Source: Paractinoplanes atraurantiacus (GTDB taxonomy: Bacteria; Actinomycetota; Actinomycetes; Mycobacteriales; Micromonosporaceae). From it: DNA of 64,000 nt. The notes under the pieces are model-generated. The model worked only from the letters and a program-made list of their open reading frames with translations, ran no database searches and had not been told where the DNA came from. Of the stretch, positions 48,623-57,419 are shown one piece after another (the stretch's first letter is position 1; each line of letters starts with the position of its first letter). Position numbers and translations under genes: made by a program. The stretch covers positions 62,001-126,000 of the forward strand of contig NZ_OBDY01000029.1 of assembly GCF_900215205.1 (NCBI RefSeq), in the 5' to 3' direction.

Positions 48623-49861
48623 GTGTACGTCTCGGTACGCGACCGGCCGGCAGCCCAGCCGGGCCGCACCGCCGGACGGGTGGCGACGACCGTGGTGCTC
48701 CTCGGCGTGGTCAGCATGTTCACCGACGTCTCCTCGGAGATGGTCGCCGCGGTTCTGCCGCTCTACCTGACCACCCAGGTCGGCCTCGGCTACCTGGCGT
48801 ACGGTTTCGTCGACGGCCTCTACCAGGGCGTGAGCGCGGTCGTCCGGATCGGCGGCGGCTACGCGGCCGACCGCAACGGTCACCCCAAATGGATCGCCGT
48901 CCTCGGCTACGGCGTGTCCGCCCTGAGCCGCATCGCCCTGCTCCCGGCGCACGGCTTCGCCACCATCGTCTCGGTCATCTCGGCCGACCGGCTCGGCAAG
49001 GGCCTGCGCACGGCCCCGCGCGACGCGCTCATCGCCGCCTCCAGCGACCCGGCCCAGCTCGGCCGCGCCTTCGGCGTGCACCGCACGCTCGACACCATCG
49101 GCGCGGTGCTCGGCCCGCTGGTGGCTTTCGCCCTGCTCGCCATGGTTCCGGGCAGTTACGACTCGGTCTTCGTGGTCTCGTTCGCCTTCGCGATCGTCGG
49201 CCTGGCCGTCCTGCTGCTCTTCGTGCCGAACATGCGCACCCACGCCGCCACGGCCCGCACCGGCCTGCGCGTGGTCTTCCGCGAGCTGGCCGGCAAGGGC
49301 CTGCGCAAGCCGCTGATCGCCACCGCGATCCTCGGTGTGCTCACGGTCGGCGACGGCTTCCTCTACCTCTCCATCCAGCAGCGCGACGACCTCACGGCCA
49401 GCCTGTTCCCGCTGCTGTACGTCGGCACGAACGTCGCCTACCTGGCGTTCGCGCTGCCGCTGGGCCGCCTGGCCGACCGCGTCGGCCGGGCGCGCGTCTT
49501 CGTCGGCGGCCACGTGGCGCTGCTGGCGGCCTACTTCGCGGCCGGCGGCCAGTTCGGCGGCATCGCCACCACGGTGCTGGTCCTGCTGCTGCTCGGCACG
49601 TACTACGCGGCCACCGACGGCGTGCTGCCGGCCCTGGTCAGCCGCCTGGTCAGCGAACAGACCCGGGGCAGCGGCATCGCGGCCGCGCAGACCGTCGTCG
49701 CGCTCTCCCGCTTCGTCTCCGCGCTCGCCTTCGGCAGCCTGTGGGTGCTGGTCGGGCGGGGCAACGCGCTGCTGATCGTCGGCGTGCTGCTGGCCGCCGC
49801 CCTGCCCGCCGCCTGGATGCTGCTGCGGCCCTCCGACAAGCCCGCTGAGGCCGCCGCGTGA
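48623..49861 (+). CDS. MFS transporter of the polysaccharide locus
   Basis: A 412-residue protein with about 12 helices. VSMFTDVSSEMVAAVLPLYL and GYAADRNGHPKWI resemble the YnfM/tetracycline-like group related to MFS transporters of Bacteroidetes and actinobacteria, with GKGLRTAPRDALIAAS in the fourth loop. Start: GTG at 48623 (VYVSVRDR). It is coupled by GTGA overlap to a TolB-like protein gene. It may export a sugar, antibiotic or lipid precursor; the substrate is not evident. Confidence 0.85.
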   Translation: MYVSVRDRPAAQPGRTAGRVATTVVLLGVVSMFTDVSSEMVAAVLPLYLTTQVGLGYLAYGFVDGLYQGVSAVVRIGGGYAADRNGHPKWIAVLGYGVSALSRIALLPAHGFATIVSVISADRLGKGLRTAPRDALIAASSDPAQLGRAFGVHRTLDTIGAVLGPLVAFALLAMVPGSYDSVFVVSFAFAIVGLAVLLLFVPNMRTHAATARTGLRVVFRELAGKGLRKPLIATAILGVLTVGDGFLYLSIQQRDDLTASLFPLLYVGTNVAYLAFALPLGRLADRVGRARVFVGGHVALLAAYFAAGGQFGGIATTVLVLLLLGTYYAATDGVLPALVSRLVSEQTRGSGIAAAQTVVALSRFVSALAFGSLWVLVGRGNALLIVGVLLAAALPAAWMLLRPSDKPAEAAA

Positions 49862-50877
49862 GCACCCGCATCCGGGTGGCCGCCCTGGCCGCCATCGTCG
49901 TGCTGTCCCTGGTCGCCGCCGGCGTCTACGTGCTGCGCGTGCAGCGCGAGCAGGCGTCGGAGGCCAAGGCGGCCCCGGCCGTGCCCGTCTCCGACCTCAC
50001 GACCGCCATGGCCGGGCCGCATCTGCTGTTCCGCAACACGGCCCTGGGCAACGGTTACGGCAAGCTCGCGGTCGTTCCGCTCAGCGATCCCGGCGGCCCG
50101 CGGGCGCTCACCGGCGTGTCCTGCGAGCGGGCGTACTCGGCCGCCGGGCGCTCGGTGTGCCTGTCGGCCCGGCGCGGCATCACCAACACGTACAAGGCGC
50201 AGGTCCTCGGTGACGACTGGAAGGCCGTCGGCGACCTGCCGCTGACCGGGCTGCCGAGCCGCGTCCGGCTCTCCCGCGACGGCGCGCTCGCCGTCACCAC
50301 CACCTTCGTCTACGGCGACTCCTACGCCACCGTCGGCCAGTTCTCGACCCGCACGCTGGTCACCCGCATCGGCGGCAAGGAGTCGGCCGACCTCGAGAAC
50401 TTCAAGTTGTACGTCGACGGCAAGCGCATCACGGCGGCCGACCGCAACCTGTGGGGCGTGACGTTCGCCGACGACGACACCTTCTACGCGACCGCCGCCT
50501 CGGGCGGCAAGACGTGGCTGGTCAAGGGGAGCCTGTCCGGGCAAAGGCTCGATTCCCTGCGTACGGACGTGGAATGCCCCTCGCTCTCCCCCGACCGCAC
50601 CCGGATCGCCTTCAAGAAGCACGGCGACCTGCCGAACGGCGAATGGCGCCTGGCCGTCTACGACCTGCGCACCGGCAAGGAGACCGTCCTGGCCGAGACA
50701 CGCAGCGTCGACGATCAGGCCGAGTGGCTCGACGACAGCACCGTCCTCTACGGCCTGCCGCGCACCAGCGACAGCGGCGCGGCCACCAGCGACGTGTGGG
50801 CCGCCGCGGCGGACGGAACGGGCAAGCCTCGCGTACTGGTGCAGGATGCCTGGTCGCCGGCGGTGATCCGCGACTGA
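49858..50877 (+). CDS. Membrane-anchored TolB/beta-propeller-like protein
   Basis: A 339-residue protein with an N-terminal membrane anchor at about residues 6-26 (VAALAAIVVLSLVAAGVYVL). The rest has repeated four-stranded blade patterns typical of TolB/WD-like propellers: LSPDRTRIAFKKHGDLPNGE, EWRLAVYDLRTGKETVLAE and DQAEWLDDSTVLYGLP. It likely sits on the outer face of the membrane and binds a partner or glycan. GTG start overlaps the MFS stop. Function unknown. Confidence 0.75.
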   Translation: MSTRIRVAALAAIVVLSLVAAGVYVLRVQREQASEAKAAPAVPVSDLTTAMAGPHLLFRNTALGNGYGKLAVVPLSDPGGPRALTGVSCERAYSAAGRSVCLSARRGITNTYKAQVLGDDWKAVGDLPLTGLPSRVRLSRDGALAVTTTFVYGDSYATVGQFSTRTLVTRIGGKESADLENFKLYVDGKRITAADRNLWGVTFADDDTFYATAASGGKTWLVKGSLSGQRLDSLRTDVECPSLSPDRTRIAFKKHGDLPNGEWRLAVYDLRTGKETVLAETRSVDDQAEWLDDSTVLYGLPRTSDSGAATSDVWAAAADGTGKPRVLVQDAWSPAVIRD

Positions 50878-50958
50878 CTGACACATTCGGTACCCCAGTT
50901 GATCACCGTCCGAGGCTATCGTTCCGCAGGACGTGTACCGCATCGATGAGGGAGCACG

Positions 50959-52071
50959 ATGACCACCGAACCCGGAAGCCACCTCCGCGAGCCGAAGCGA
51001 GGCCTGATCATCCTGGCCGGCGCTCTCGCCGTCGCGGTGGTGACCGCGCTCGTCGTGATCGGCACCCGGCCCGAGCCACCCCAAACCACCGGCGCCATCG
51101 CCGGCGGGCAGTCGCCGACGCCCGCCGGCCCGGTGACCACCGCCGCGTCGGCACCGTCGGTGCCCCCGTCGGCCGTGCCCAGTTCCGTGCCCCCGTCGCC
51201 CAGCAACTCCGTACCACCGTCAAGCGCCGCCGCCGCAAGCACCAAGCCCGCGCCCAAGACGACGTCGGCGAAGCCGGCGGCGCCTCCCGCCTCCCTGCCG
51301 TCGTCCTTCCCCAACGCCTCCAACACCGGCGTCCGGCCCGGGGTCAAGCTCAAGGCCCGCGGCGACATCACCGTGACGAAGAACGGCACGGTCCTCAACG
51401 CGCTCGACGTCACCGGCGTCATCACGGTCCAGGCCAGCAACGTCGTCATCTCGAACACCCGGGTTACCAACAAGGGCAAGGCCGACTGGGGCATCGTGCA
51501 GACCGCCGGCGCCAGCAACCTCGTGGTGATGGACAGCGAGATCCGCGGCAACGGCAGCGAGAGCATGCACCAGGGCATCTACAACATCGGCGGGCACATC
51601 ACGGTCAAGCGCACCGAGATCTCCCGCATCGCCGACGGCGTGGCTACCAACCGCGGCCTCATCGAGGACTGCTACCTGCACTCGCCGCAGGTCTACGACG
51701 GCGACCACGTCGACATGATCCAGTCGACCGAGGGCCCGCCGTCCGGCGCCTCCCTGACGATCCGGCACAACACGATCATCAACGACGAGTTGCAGACCTC
51801 GGCCATCGCCCTGTTCCAGGACTTCGGCGTCGCCCGCAACGCCCTGATCGTCGACAACTACCTGGCCGGCGGCGCCTACACGGTGTACGGCGGCGAGGGC
51901 GACCACGGCCAGTCCAGCAACATCCGGATCGAGAACAACACGTTCGGCAAGGACGTCTTCCCGAAGATCGGCCAGTACGGCCCGATCGCGCACTTCGACG
52001 CGGGCGGGCCCGGCAACACCTTCACCGGCAACGTCTACGCCGACACCAAGACCCCGGTCTCCCTGTCATGA
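50959..52071 (+). CDS. Membrane-anchored right-handed beta-helix protein
   Basis: A 370-residue protein. An N-terminal membrane helix (about residues 15-35, GLIILAGALAVAVVTALVVI) is followed by a Pro/Ser/Thr/Ala linker of about 70 residues and then a parallel beta-helix (VITVQASNVVISNTRVTNKG, HMTVKRTEIS-like rungs, GASLTIRHNTIINDELQT, SNIRIENNTFGKDVF). This fold is common in polysaccharide lyases, but catalytic residues cannot be assigned. Probably processes or binds the exported glycan. Followed at 10 bases by a glycosyltransferase gene. Confidence 0.78.
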   Translation: MTTEPGSHLREPKRGLIILAGALAVAVVTALVVIGTRPEPPQTTGAIAGGQSPTPAGPVTTAASAPSVPPSAVPSSVPPSPSNSVPPSSAAAASTKPAPKTTSAKPAAPPASLPSSFPNASNTGVRPGVKLKARGDITVTKNGTVLNALDVTGVITVQASNVVISNTRVTNKGKADWGIVQTAGASNLVVMDSEIRGNGSESMHQGIYNIGGHITVKRTEISRIADGVATNRGLIEDCYLHSPQVYDGDHVDMIQSTEGPPSGASLTIRHNTIINDELQTSAIALFQDFGVARNALIVDNYLAGGAYTVYGGEGDHGQSSNIRIENNTFGKDVFPKIGQYGPIAHFDAGGPGNTFTGNVYADTKTPVSLS

Positions 52072-52081
52072 GGCGGTTTCC

Positions 52082-53260
52082 GTGACCACATCCACGCTCG
52101 AGGGCAGCCGCGGCGACCTCATCGTCTACTTCTCCGGCAGCCGCTGGGACGGCCCACCCGGCCACGACCGCAACATGGCGTCGGCCCTGAGCCGCTTCAC
52201 CCCGGTCCTCTTCGTGGAACCACCGGTCTCGGCTTTGACTTCTTTGAAGCGTCCCGAGCTGGGCAGCCTGATGGACGGCCCGCGCCTGCGCGTGCTGTCC
52301 CCCCGCCTCGCTCACCTGGTGACGCCGGTCGTGCCCGGCCACAGCCGTCCCGGCCTGCACCGCCTCGTGCCGCCCATGGTGCGCCGAGCCACCTCCCGCG
52401 CCGTTTCACAGCTCTTCCCCGGCCCGGCCACGCCGTTGGCCGCCGTCGTGTCCTCGCGGGTCGAGGACCCGGGCTTCGACATGCCCGCGCGGCGCCGGTT
52501 GTTCTACGCCACCGACGATCTGGTGGCCGGCGCCGGCATGCTGGGCCTCCCCCGCGAGCGTCTCCTCGCCGAGGAGACACGCTCACTGCGCCGGGCCGAC
52601 GCGGTCGCGGTGGTCTCGGAGTCATTGCAGAAGAGGTACGCCGGTGACGGCTTCCCCTCGGAGTTCGTGCCCAACGGCTGCCGCCCCGACCTCTACGCGT
52701 CGGTCGACGAGGCCCCGCTGCCCACTGACGTCGCTCTGGAAGGCCCCATCGCCGGCCTCCTGGGCCACGTCAACGACCGCATCGACCTGTCCCTGCTCGA
52801 AGCGGTCGCCGACACCGGCGCCTCGCTGCTCATCGTCGGCCCGGTCGCCCCCGGCTACCACGCCGACCGCTTCACCGCGCTCACCCAGCGCGCGAACGTC
52901 TGCTGGACCGGCCCCAAGCCGCACACCGACATGCCGTCGTACCTGCGCCTGATCGACGTGGGCCTCACCCCGTACGCCGACAACGAGTTCAACCGGGCCA
53001 GCTTCCCCTTGAAGACCCTCGAATATCTGGCCGCCGGCCGCGGCGGCGTGGCCACTCCCCTGCCCGCGGTGACGTGGCTCGGCACCGACCTGGTCACCCT
53101 GGCGTCGACCCCGTCCGCCTTCGCCGCCGCCGTGCGGGCGGAACTCGCGGTGCCCCGCACTCCCGCGCTGGCCGAAGCCCGCCGCGCCTTCGCCCAGAAG
53201 CACAGCTGGGACCGCCGCGCCGCCCAACTGGCCGACCTCCTCCACCTGGACGCCGCGTGA
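52082..53260 (+). CDS. Glycosyltransferase (GT4-like)
   Basis: A 392-residue GT-B glycosyltransferase: DLIVYFSGSRWDGPPGHDRN at the N-terminus, ADAVAVVSESLQKRY, FVPNGCRPDLYAS, IAGLLGHVNDRIDLSLLEAV, and the donor-binding DVGLTPYADNEFNRASFPLK with LEYLAAGRGGVATPLPAV. It resembles enzymes that build teichuronic or exopolysaccharide chains. GTG start at 52082; its TGA overlaps the next gene's GTG. Confidence 0.87.
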   Translation: MTTSTLEGSRGDLIVYFSGSRWDGPPGHDRNMASALSRFTPVLFVEPPVSALTSLKRPELGSLMDGPRLRVLSPRLAHLVTPVVPGHSRPGLHRLVPPMVRRATSRAVSQLFPGPATPLAAVVSSRVEDPGFDMPARRRLFYATDDLVAGAGMLGLPRERLLAEETRSLRRADAVAVVSESLQKRYAGDGFPSEFVPNGCRPDLYASVDEAPLPTDVALEGPIAGLLGHVNDRIDLSLLEAVADTGASLLIVGPVAPGYHADRFTALTQRANVCWTGPKPHTDMPSYLRLIDVGLTPYADNEFNRASFPLKTLEYLAAGRGGVATPLPAVTWLGTDLVTLASTPSAFAAAVRAELAVPRTPALAEARRAFAQKHSWDRRAAQLADLLHLDAA

Positions 53261-54438
53261 AAATCCTCGTCTACGCCCACCGCCTCGAGGTCGGCGGCAC
53301 CCAGGTCAACGCCATCGAGCTGGCCGCTTCCCTGCGCGACAACCACGGCTACGACCCGGTCCTGTTCGCGACCCCGGGCCCGATGGTGTCCCTGGCTTCG
53401 TCTCTCGGGCTGCGTTTCATCGGTGCGCCGGAACCGGGCGCCCACCCGTCACCGGCCCGCATGCGCGCCCTGCGCGCGGCCGTCCGCGACGAGAAACCCG
53501 ACCTGATCCACGCCTGGGACTGGACGCAGACCCTGGACGCCTTCTACGGCGTCCACCTGCCCACCGGCCTCCCGCTGCTGGCCACCGTCATGTCGATGGC
53601 CGTCCCCCGCCTGATTCCCCGGGCGGTCAGAACCACCTTCGGCACGTACGAACTGCTGGACCAGGCCCGGGCCGCCGGCCGCGACCGCCTGGGCCTGCTC
53701 CTGCCACCGGTGGACGTCCACCTGAACGCCCCCGATCCCGCGCTGGGCAAGGACTTCCGCGCCACCCACGGCCTGTCCGACGACGACACCCTGGTGGTGA
53801 CCGTCTCCCGCCTGGTCGAACACCTGAAGCTGGAAAGCCTCCGCCGCACGGTCGAGGCCATGACCACCTTGGGCGCTTCGCTGCCCGCACTGAAACTCGT
53901 CATCGTCGGCGACGGCACCGCCCGCCCCGCGATCGAGGCGCAGGCCGCCGCGGTCAACGAGACCCTGGGCCGCCCCGCCGTGCTGCTGGTCGGTGCGATG
54001 TCCGACCCCCGCCCCGCCTACGCCGCCGCCGACGTGGTCGTGGGCATGGGCGGTTCTTCGTTGCGCTCCCTGGCTTTCGCCAAGCCCACGGTCGTCGTCG
54101 GCGAGAAGGGCTTCGCGTCGGCCTTCACCCCCGACACCGCCGAGAAGTTCCTCTACACAGGCATGTACGGCCTGGGCGACGGCGACGAGGGCAACCAGCA
54201 CCTGATCGCCGAGATCCGCCGCCTGGCCACCCCGTCGTCCGCCACCGACCTGGGCGACTTCTCCCGCGACTTCATCCTGCGCAACTACTCCCTGGAGTCC
54301 GTCACGGCAAAGCTGGACGAGCTCTGCCGAGAAACAGTCGCCGACCACTCCCCCATACGCCGCCGAGCCACCGACGGCCTCCGCACAGCCGCCGTCCGCA
54401 CCGCCGGCGCCGCCCGAGACCTGTTGCCCTCCCGCTGA
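53257..54438 (+). CDS. Glycosyltransferase (GT4-like)
   Basis: A GT-B enzyme of 393 residues: ILVYAHRLEVGGTQVNAIEL (the GGTQxN motif of family 4), PDLIHAWDWTQTLDAFYG, VVTVSRLVEHLKLESL, LKLVIVGDGTARPAIEAQ and AAADVVVGMGGSSLRSLAFA. Start: GTG at 53257, overlapping the stop of the preceding transferase. The end is overlapped antisense by the short frame at 54285-54611. Confidence 0.87.
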   Translation: MKILVYAHRLEVGGTQVNAIELAASLRDNHGYDPVLFATPGPMVSLASSLGLRFIGAPEPGAHPSPARMRALRAAVRDEKPDLIHAWDWTQTLDAFYGVHLPTGLPLLATVMSMAVPRLIPRAVRTTFGTYELLDQARAAGRDRLGLLLPPVDVHLNAPDPALGKDFRATHGLSDDDTLVVTVSRLVEHLKLESLRRTVEAMTTLGASLPALKLVIVGDGTARPAIEAQAAAVNETLGRPAVLLVGAMSDPRPAYAAADVVVGMGGSSLRSLAFAKPTVVVGEKGFASAFTPDTAEKFLYTGMYGLGDGDEGNQHLIAEIRRLATPSSATDLGDFSRDFILRNYSLESVTAKLDELCRETVADHSPIRRRATDGLRTAAVRTAGAARDLLPSR

Positions 54439-54611
54439 AATTGCAGCCAGCGCTTGCCGAGCCGATCCCAGCTGCGCTTGAAGAGCTTCTTCCGCGTCCG
54501 CGCATAGGCATTGGCCGTCTCGATCCGAGCCATCAGATCCTGCGCCAGCTCAAGTGGCGCCAGCCCGGGCACCGGCGCGGCCGACTGGAGCGGCGAATCC
54601 TTCGCACTCAT
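54285..54611 (-). CDS. Hypothetical 108-residue basic protein overlapping a glycosyltransferase 3' end
   Basis: The ATG at 54611 has TACGAT seven bases upstream, a leaderless-type -10. The first 62 residues (ELAQDLMARIETANAYARTR, then WDRLGKRWLQFQREG) are coded in the intergenic DNA and look protein-like, helical and basic. The rest overlaps the glycosyltransferase antisense by 154 bases and is low-complexity Arg/Ser. The true protein might be the N-terminal part only, or a truncated remnant. Confidence 0.4.
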   Translation of the reverse strand: MSAKDSPLQSAAPVPGLAPLELAQDLMARIETANAYARTRKKLFKRSWDRLGKRWLQFQREGNRSRAAPAVRTAAVRRPSVARRRMGEWSATVSRQSSSSFAVTDSRE

Positions 54612-54675
54612 TTACGGATCGTAGCCGGGCAAATACGTTTGACCGACTTGCCCGGCGGCCGGGACGCTGGGCGTC

Positions 54676-55476
54676 ATGGATCCGACGTCGCTCGGGAACC
54701 GGATCGCCTGGGACGAGGCCTACCGGGAGCAGCTCCGGTTCTTCGGTGGCCTGCCGTCCGACGACACGCTGACGCCCGATGAGTACGAGCTGCTCCGGGA
54801 CGTTTTGGCGGCGCAGCCGTTGGTGGTGCACCCGCAGAGCGGCAACGGTGAGGACGACATCGCGCTCGTCCGGGCCGGCGCCCGCGCGGTGATCGGCGCT
54901 GACTACAGCGAGATAGCCGTGACCGAGGCGCAAGCCCGGGCCGACCGTCTTGGTGCCGCCTGCCGCTACGCCCTGGCGACGGTTCCCGGCGTGCCGCTGC
55001 GTGACGGCTGCGCCGACCTTGTCTACACCGGCAAGGGCGCCCTGATCTGGATGCCCGACATCGATGCCTGGGCCGCCGAGATGGCCCGCCTGCTCCGGCC
55101 CGGCGGCCACCTGTTCGTCTACGAGGGTCACCCCGCCACCGAGCTCTGGACCTGGGACCTGGACGAGCCGAGAATCCGTCCCGACCGCGATTATTTCGGC
55201 CGCTCCTTCGTCTGCGACGACTCGAGCTTTCCCGCCCACGGCGCCGTCATGTGGCAGTGGACCCTCGGCCGCACCGTGACCGCCGTCGTCCGGGCCGGCC
55301 TGGAGGTCCGTCACCTGGCCGAGTACCCCGAGCCGTTCTGGCGCATGGGCGACGTGGATGCCGCGGCCTTCCGCGGCCGCCTCCCCAACGCCTTCGCCCT
55401 CCTGGCCCGGGCCGGCACCGCGGCGCCGGTCAGCGGCGGTGCTGTGGGCGCCGCCGGCGCAGCGGCTCTCCGTTGA
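54676..55476 (+). CDS. SAM-dependent methyltransferase
   Basis: A 266-residue class I methyltransferase of the UbiE-like type: VVHPQSGNGEDDIALVRAG as a degenerate motif I, VIGADYSEIAVTEAQARA, DGCADLVYTGKGALIWMPD and EMARLLRPGGHLFVYEG. The C-terminus extends to AAPVSGGAVG and overlaps the converging LPKTG gene by 47 bases. It is divergent from the minus-strand hypothetical at 54611. Substrate unknown; in this locus it may methylate a sugar. Confidence 0.85.
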   Translation: MDPTSLGNRIAWDEAYREQLRFFGGLPSDDTLTPDEYELLRDVLAAQPLVVHPQSGNGEDDIALVRAGARAVIGADYSEIAVTEAQARADRLGAACRYALATVPGVPLRDGCADLVYTGKGALIWMPDIDAWAAEMARLLRPGGHLFVYEGHPATELWTWDLDEPRIRPDRDYFGRSFVCDDSSFPAHGAVMWQWTLGRTVTAVVRAGLEVRHLAEYPEPFWRMGDVDAAAFRGRLPNAFALLARAGTAAPVSGGAVGAAGAAALR

Positions 55477-55675
55477 CGGTCAGCCGGAAACGGCTGCCGC
55501 GCACACCGACCGGGATCGGCTCGACCGCGATCCGCGGCGCGAACTTCGACAAGGTGATCAGCAGACCGCCGATGACGGCGACGGCGATGCCGAGCCACAC
55601 CAGGTTCATCACGCTCAGCGCGAGACCGCCGACCGCGAACCCGGCCCCGGTCTTCGGCAACATACTTTGGTACAT
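55430..55675 (-). CDS. Small membrane protein with N-terminal LPKTG motif
   Basis: An 81-residue protein: MYQSMLPKTGAGF, then a hydrophobic segment (LALSVMNLVWLGIAVAVIGGLLI) and an Arg-rich tail. LPKTG followed by a membrane helix and positive residues is the layout of a sortase signal, but here the motif is at residue 6 with no exported domain before it. It may therefore not be sorted in the usual way. It lies 33 bases downstream of a GT2 gene on the same strand. Relatives of this kind near actinobacterial glycan synthases are known to me, but their role is not. Confidence 0.6.
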   Translation of the reverse strand: MYQSMLPKTGAGFAVGGLALSVMNLVWLGIAVAVIGGLLITLSKFAPRIAVEPIPVGVRGSRFRLTVNGEPLRRRRPQHRR

Positions 55676-55708
55676 GTCCGACCCTTCGATCGAGGTGAAC
55701 CGCGGCGC

Positions 55709-56887
55709 TCAGGTGGCGGCCCAGCCGCCCTTGTCGCCGCGGAGGAACTTGAGGAACGCCTTCGAGTAGATGAAGGTCAACAGCAGCGTGTACAGCTGCT
55801 CGGGCACGAAGAGCCCCGCGTACAGGCGGGCCCGCCAGCCCATCGGCCAGACCGACCACACCCGCTCGGCGAGCAGCACGGCCGACGGGATCGTCCACCA
55901 CCAGGAGAAGCTCACTCCGCCGAAGGCGATCAGCGAGACCGCGAGGGCGATGAGGTACGTGGCGGCCACCATCGCGGAGAGCAGAAGGCCGGCCTGCTGG
56001 CGCCAGTAGACCCAGCGCATGTGGAACGGCATGAGACGGCCGTACTGGGTGATGTTGCGCAGGGCGCCGAGATACCAGCGCTCGCGCTGCCCGATCAGCT
56101 TGGGGATGCTCTCCATCACGTCGGTGGTCGCCCACATCCCGGCCGGGGAGATCACCCGGTAGCCGCACGCCTGGAGGGCGAAGGTGAGCTCGTTGTCCTC
56201 GGTCAGACTGTGGGTGTCGTAGAAGGACCGGCCGCCGGGCAGCAGCGACCCTTCCCGGCGCTGGCGGCGGACGTCCAGCAAAGCGCCGTAGGAGAACAGG
56301 GTGCCGGTGCCGGTGAGCACGAAAGCCCGGTGTCCCATGCGCTTCGCGGTCTGGCCGTACCGGTGGTATTCCATGCGCTGCAGGTAGCCGAGCCTGCTGT
56401 CGCAGTCCCGGCCGGCGAACGTGCCACCCACGCCGCCGACTCCGGAGGTCAGGTTGGCGGCGGCGGTCTCGAGGAACCCCGGTGACAGCGTGGTGTCGGC
56501 GTCCATGACGAGCATGGCCCAGCTCCACGGCTCGGCCAGGTAGGGCTCCAGCCGGTCCAGCGCGAAGTTGATCGCCCCGGCCTTCTTGTCGGGATTGTGC
56601 CCGGGGAAGGTGATGACGTAGGCCCCGGCGCCGGCGGCGACCTCGGCGGTGTCGTCGTGGCAGTTGTTCGGCACCACCACGATCAGGTCGGGTGGCCGGG
56701 TCTGCCGGTGCAGCGAGGCGATGGTGGCCGCGATCGCGTCCCCTTCGTTGTAGGCGGGAACGACAGCCGCGATCTTCAGCGCTGGCGCGGGCGCGACGCG
56801 CCTGGTCCCCTCGCCGGGGATGCGCGGCCGCGGAATGCGGGTGTGAGTGCCGGCGTCCATACGAAGTCCTTGATCGTCTGCGGACAT
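55709..56887 (-). CDS. Membrane GT2 glycosyltransferase (hyaluronan/cellulose synthase-like)
   Basis: A processive-type family 2 transferase of about 392 residues. VVPAYNEGDAIAATIASLHR, MLVMDADTTLSPGFLE (DXD), TGTGTLFSYGALL, SLTEDNELTFALQACGY (catalytic Asp) and IGQRERWYLGALRN (QXXRW) are all present in order, followed by about four C-terminal membrane helices. Start: ATG at 56887 (MSADDQGLR) or nine codons later at 56860; an upstream ATG at 56923 is less likely. It probably makes a beta-linked polymer or secretes a product directly. Its upstream 530 bases hold repeats. Confidence 0.88.
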   Translation of the reverse strand: MSADDQGLRMDAGTHTRIPRPRIPGEGTRRVAPAPALKIAAVVPAYNEGDAIAATIASLHRQTRPPDLIVVVPNNCHDDTAEVAAGAGAYVITFPGHNPDKKAGAINFALDRLEPYLAEPWSWAMLVMDADTTLSPGFLETAAANLTSGVGGVGGTFAGRDCDSRLGYLQRMEYHRYGQTAKRMGHRAFVLTGTGTLFSYGALLDVRRQRREGSLLPGGRSFYDTHSLTEDNELTFALQACGYRVISPAGMWATTDVMESIPKLIGQRERWYLGALRNITQYGRLMPFHMRWVYWRQQAGLLLSAMVAATYLIALAVSLIAFGGVSFSWWWTIPSAVLLAERVWSVWPMGWRARLYAGLFVPEQLYTLLLTFIYSKAFLKFLRGDKGGWAAT

Positions 56888-56923
56888 GTGTGGTGTATCC
56901 GGCCAAGACGATATTCCCGGCAC

Positions 56924-57225
56924 GCCGACAGCGGCATCGCCCGCGGGAGGTCACCCGAATGGAGATCAACGCCGATGTCCGGCGCAGCGGTCCAACGATC
57001 ATCACCCCGCCGCCGCGATCCGGCCGACCGCGTCTGCCAAGCGCGAACAGTGAGCGCGCGGCCGAGCGGCTGTCCGCGCACAGCGATCAAACAAATGGGC
57101 GCGGTCTCACAAAAGGCTCTTATAACACAAAGCGAACCTCCGAAGTGGAGGCGGCCCGGACTTACGGGCGGCGCGGCAAAGAGACGAGCCAAGGCCCCCA
57201 GAAGCGAAGCAGCACAGGCCAATCT
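56924..57225. other. Intergenic DNA upstream of the GT2 gene
   Basis: No gene visible. An AT-richer patch at about 57086-57135 contains TTATAA-type sequence (CTCTTATAACAC) and is the most likely promoter region for the minus-strand GT2 gene, but I could not settle a -35/-10 pair. Confidence 0.35.
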
Positions 57226-57390
57226 GCGGAGGCGGAGGCGGAGGCGGAGGCGGAGCCGGAACGGCGCTCGCGCCAGGCGCAGTCCCGGTGCGGGGCCGGG
57301 AGTCGGCGAAGGCCGAGCCGCGAACGCCGGACCGCGACCGCTGAGCCGCGAACGCTGGGCCGCGGAGCCAGGAGCGGCGGGACCAAGAGG
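57226..57390. repeat. GC-rich satellite downstream of wzx
   Basis: Two adjacent arrays. GCGGAG hexamers run about five times from 57226 to 57258. From about 57313 GCCGCGAACGC(C/T)GG-like units follow with GACCGCGACC variants to about 57370. They lie between the stop of the Wzx-like gene (57420) and the GT2 promoter region. Confidence 0.85.
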
Positions 57391-57419
57391 CGGCGGGAGC
57401 GGGGGCGGTGGAGAGAGAT

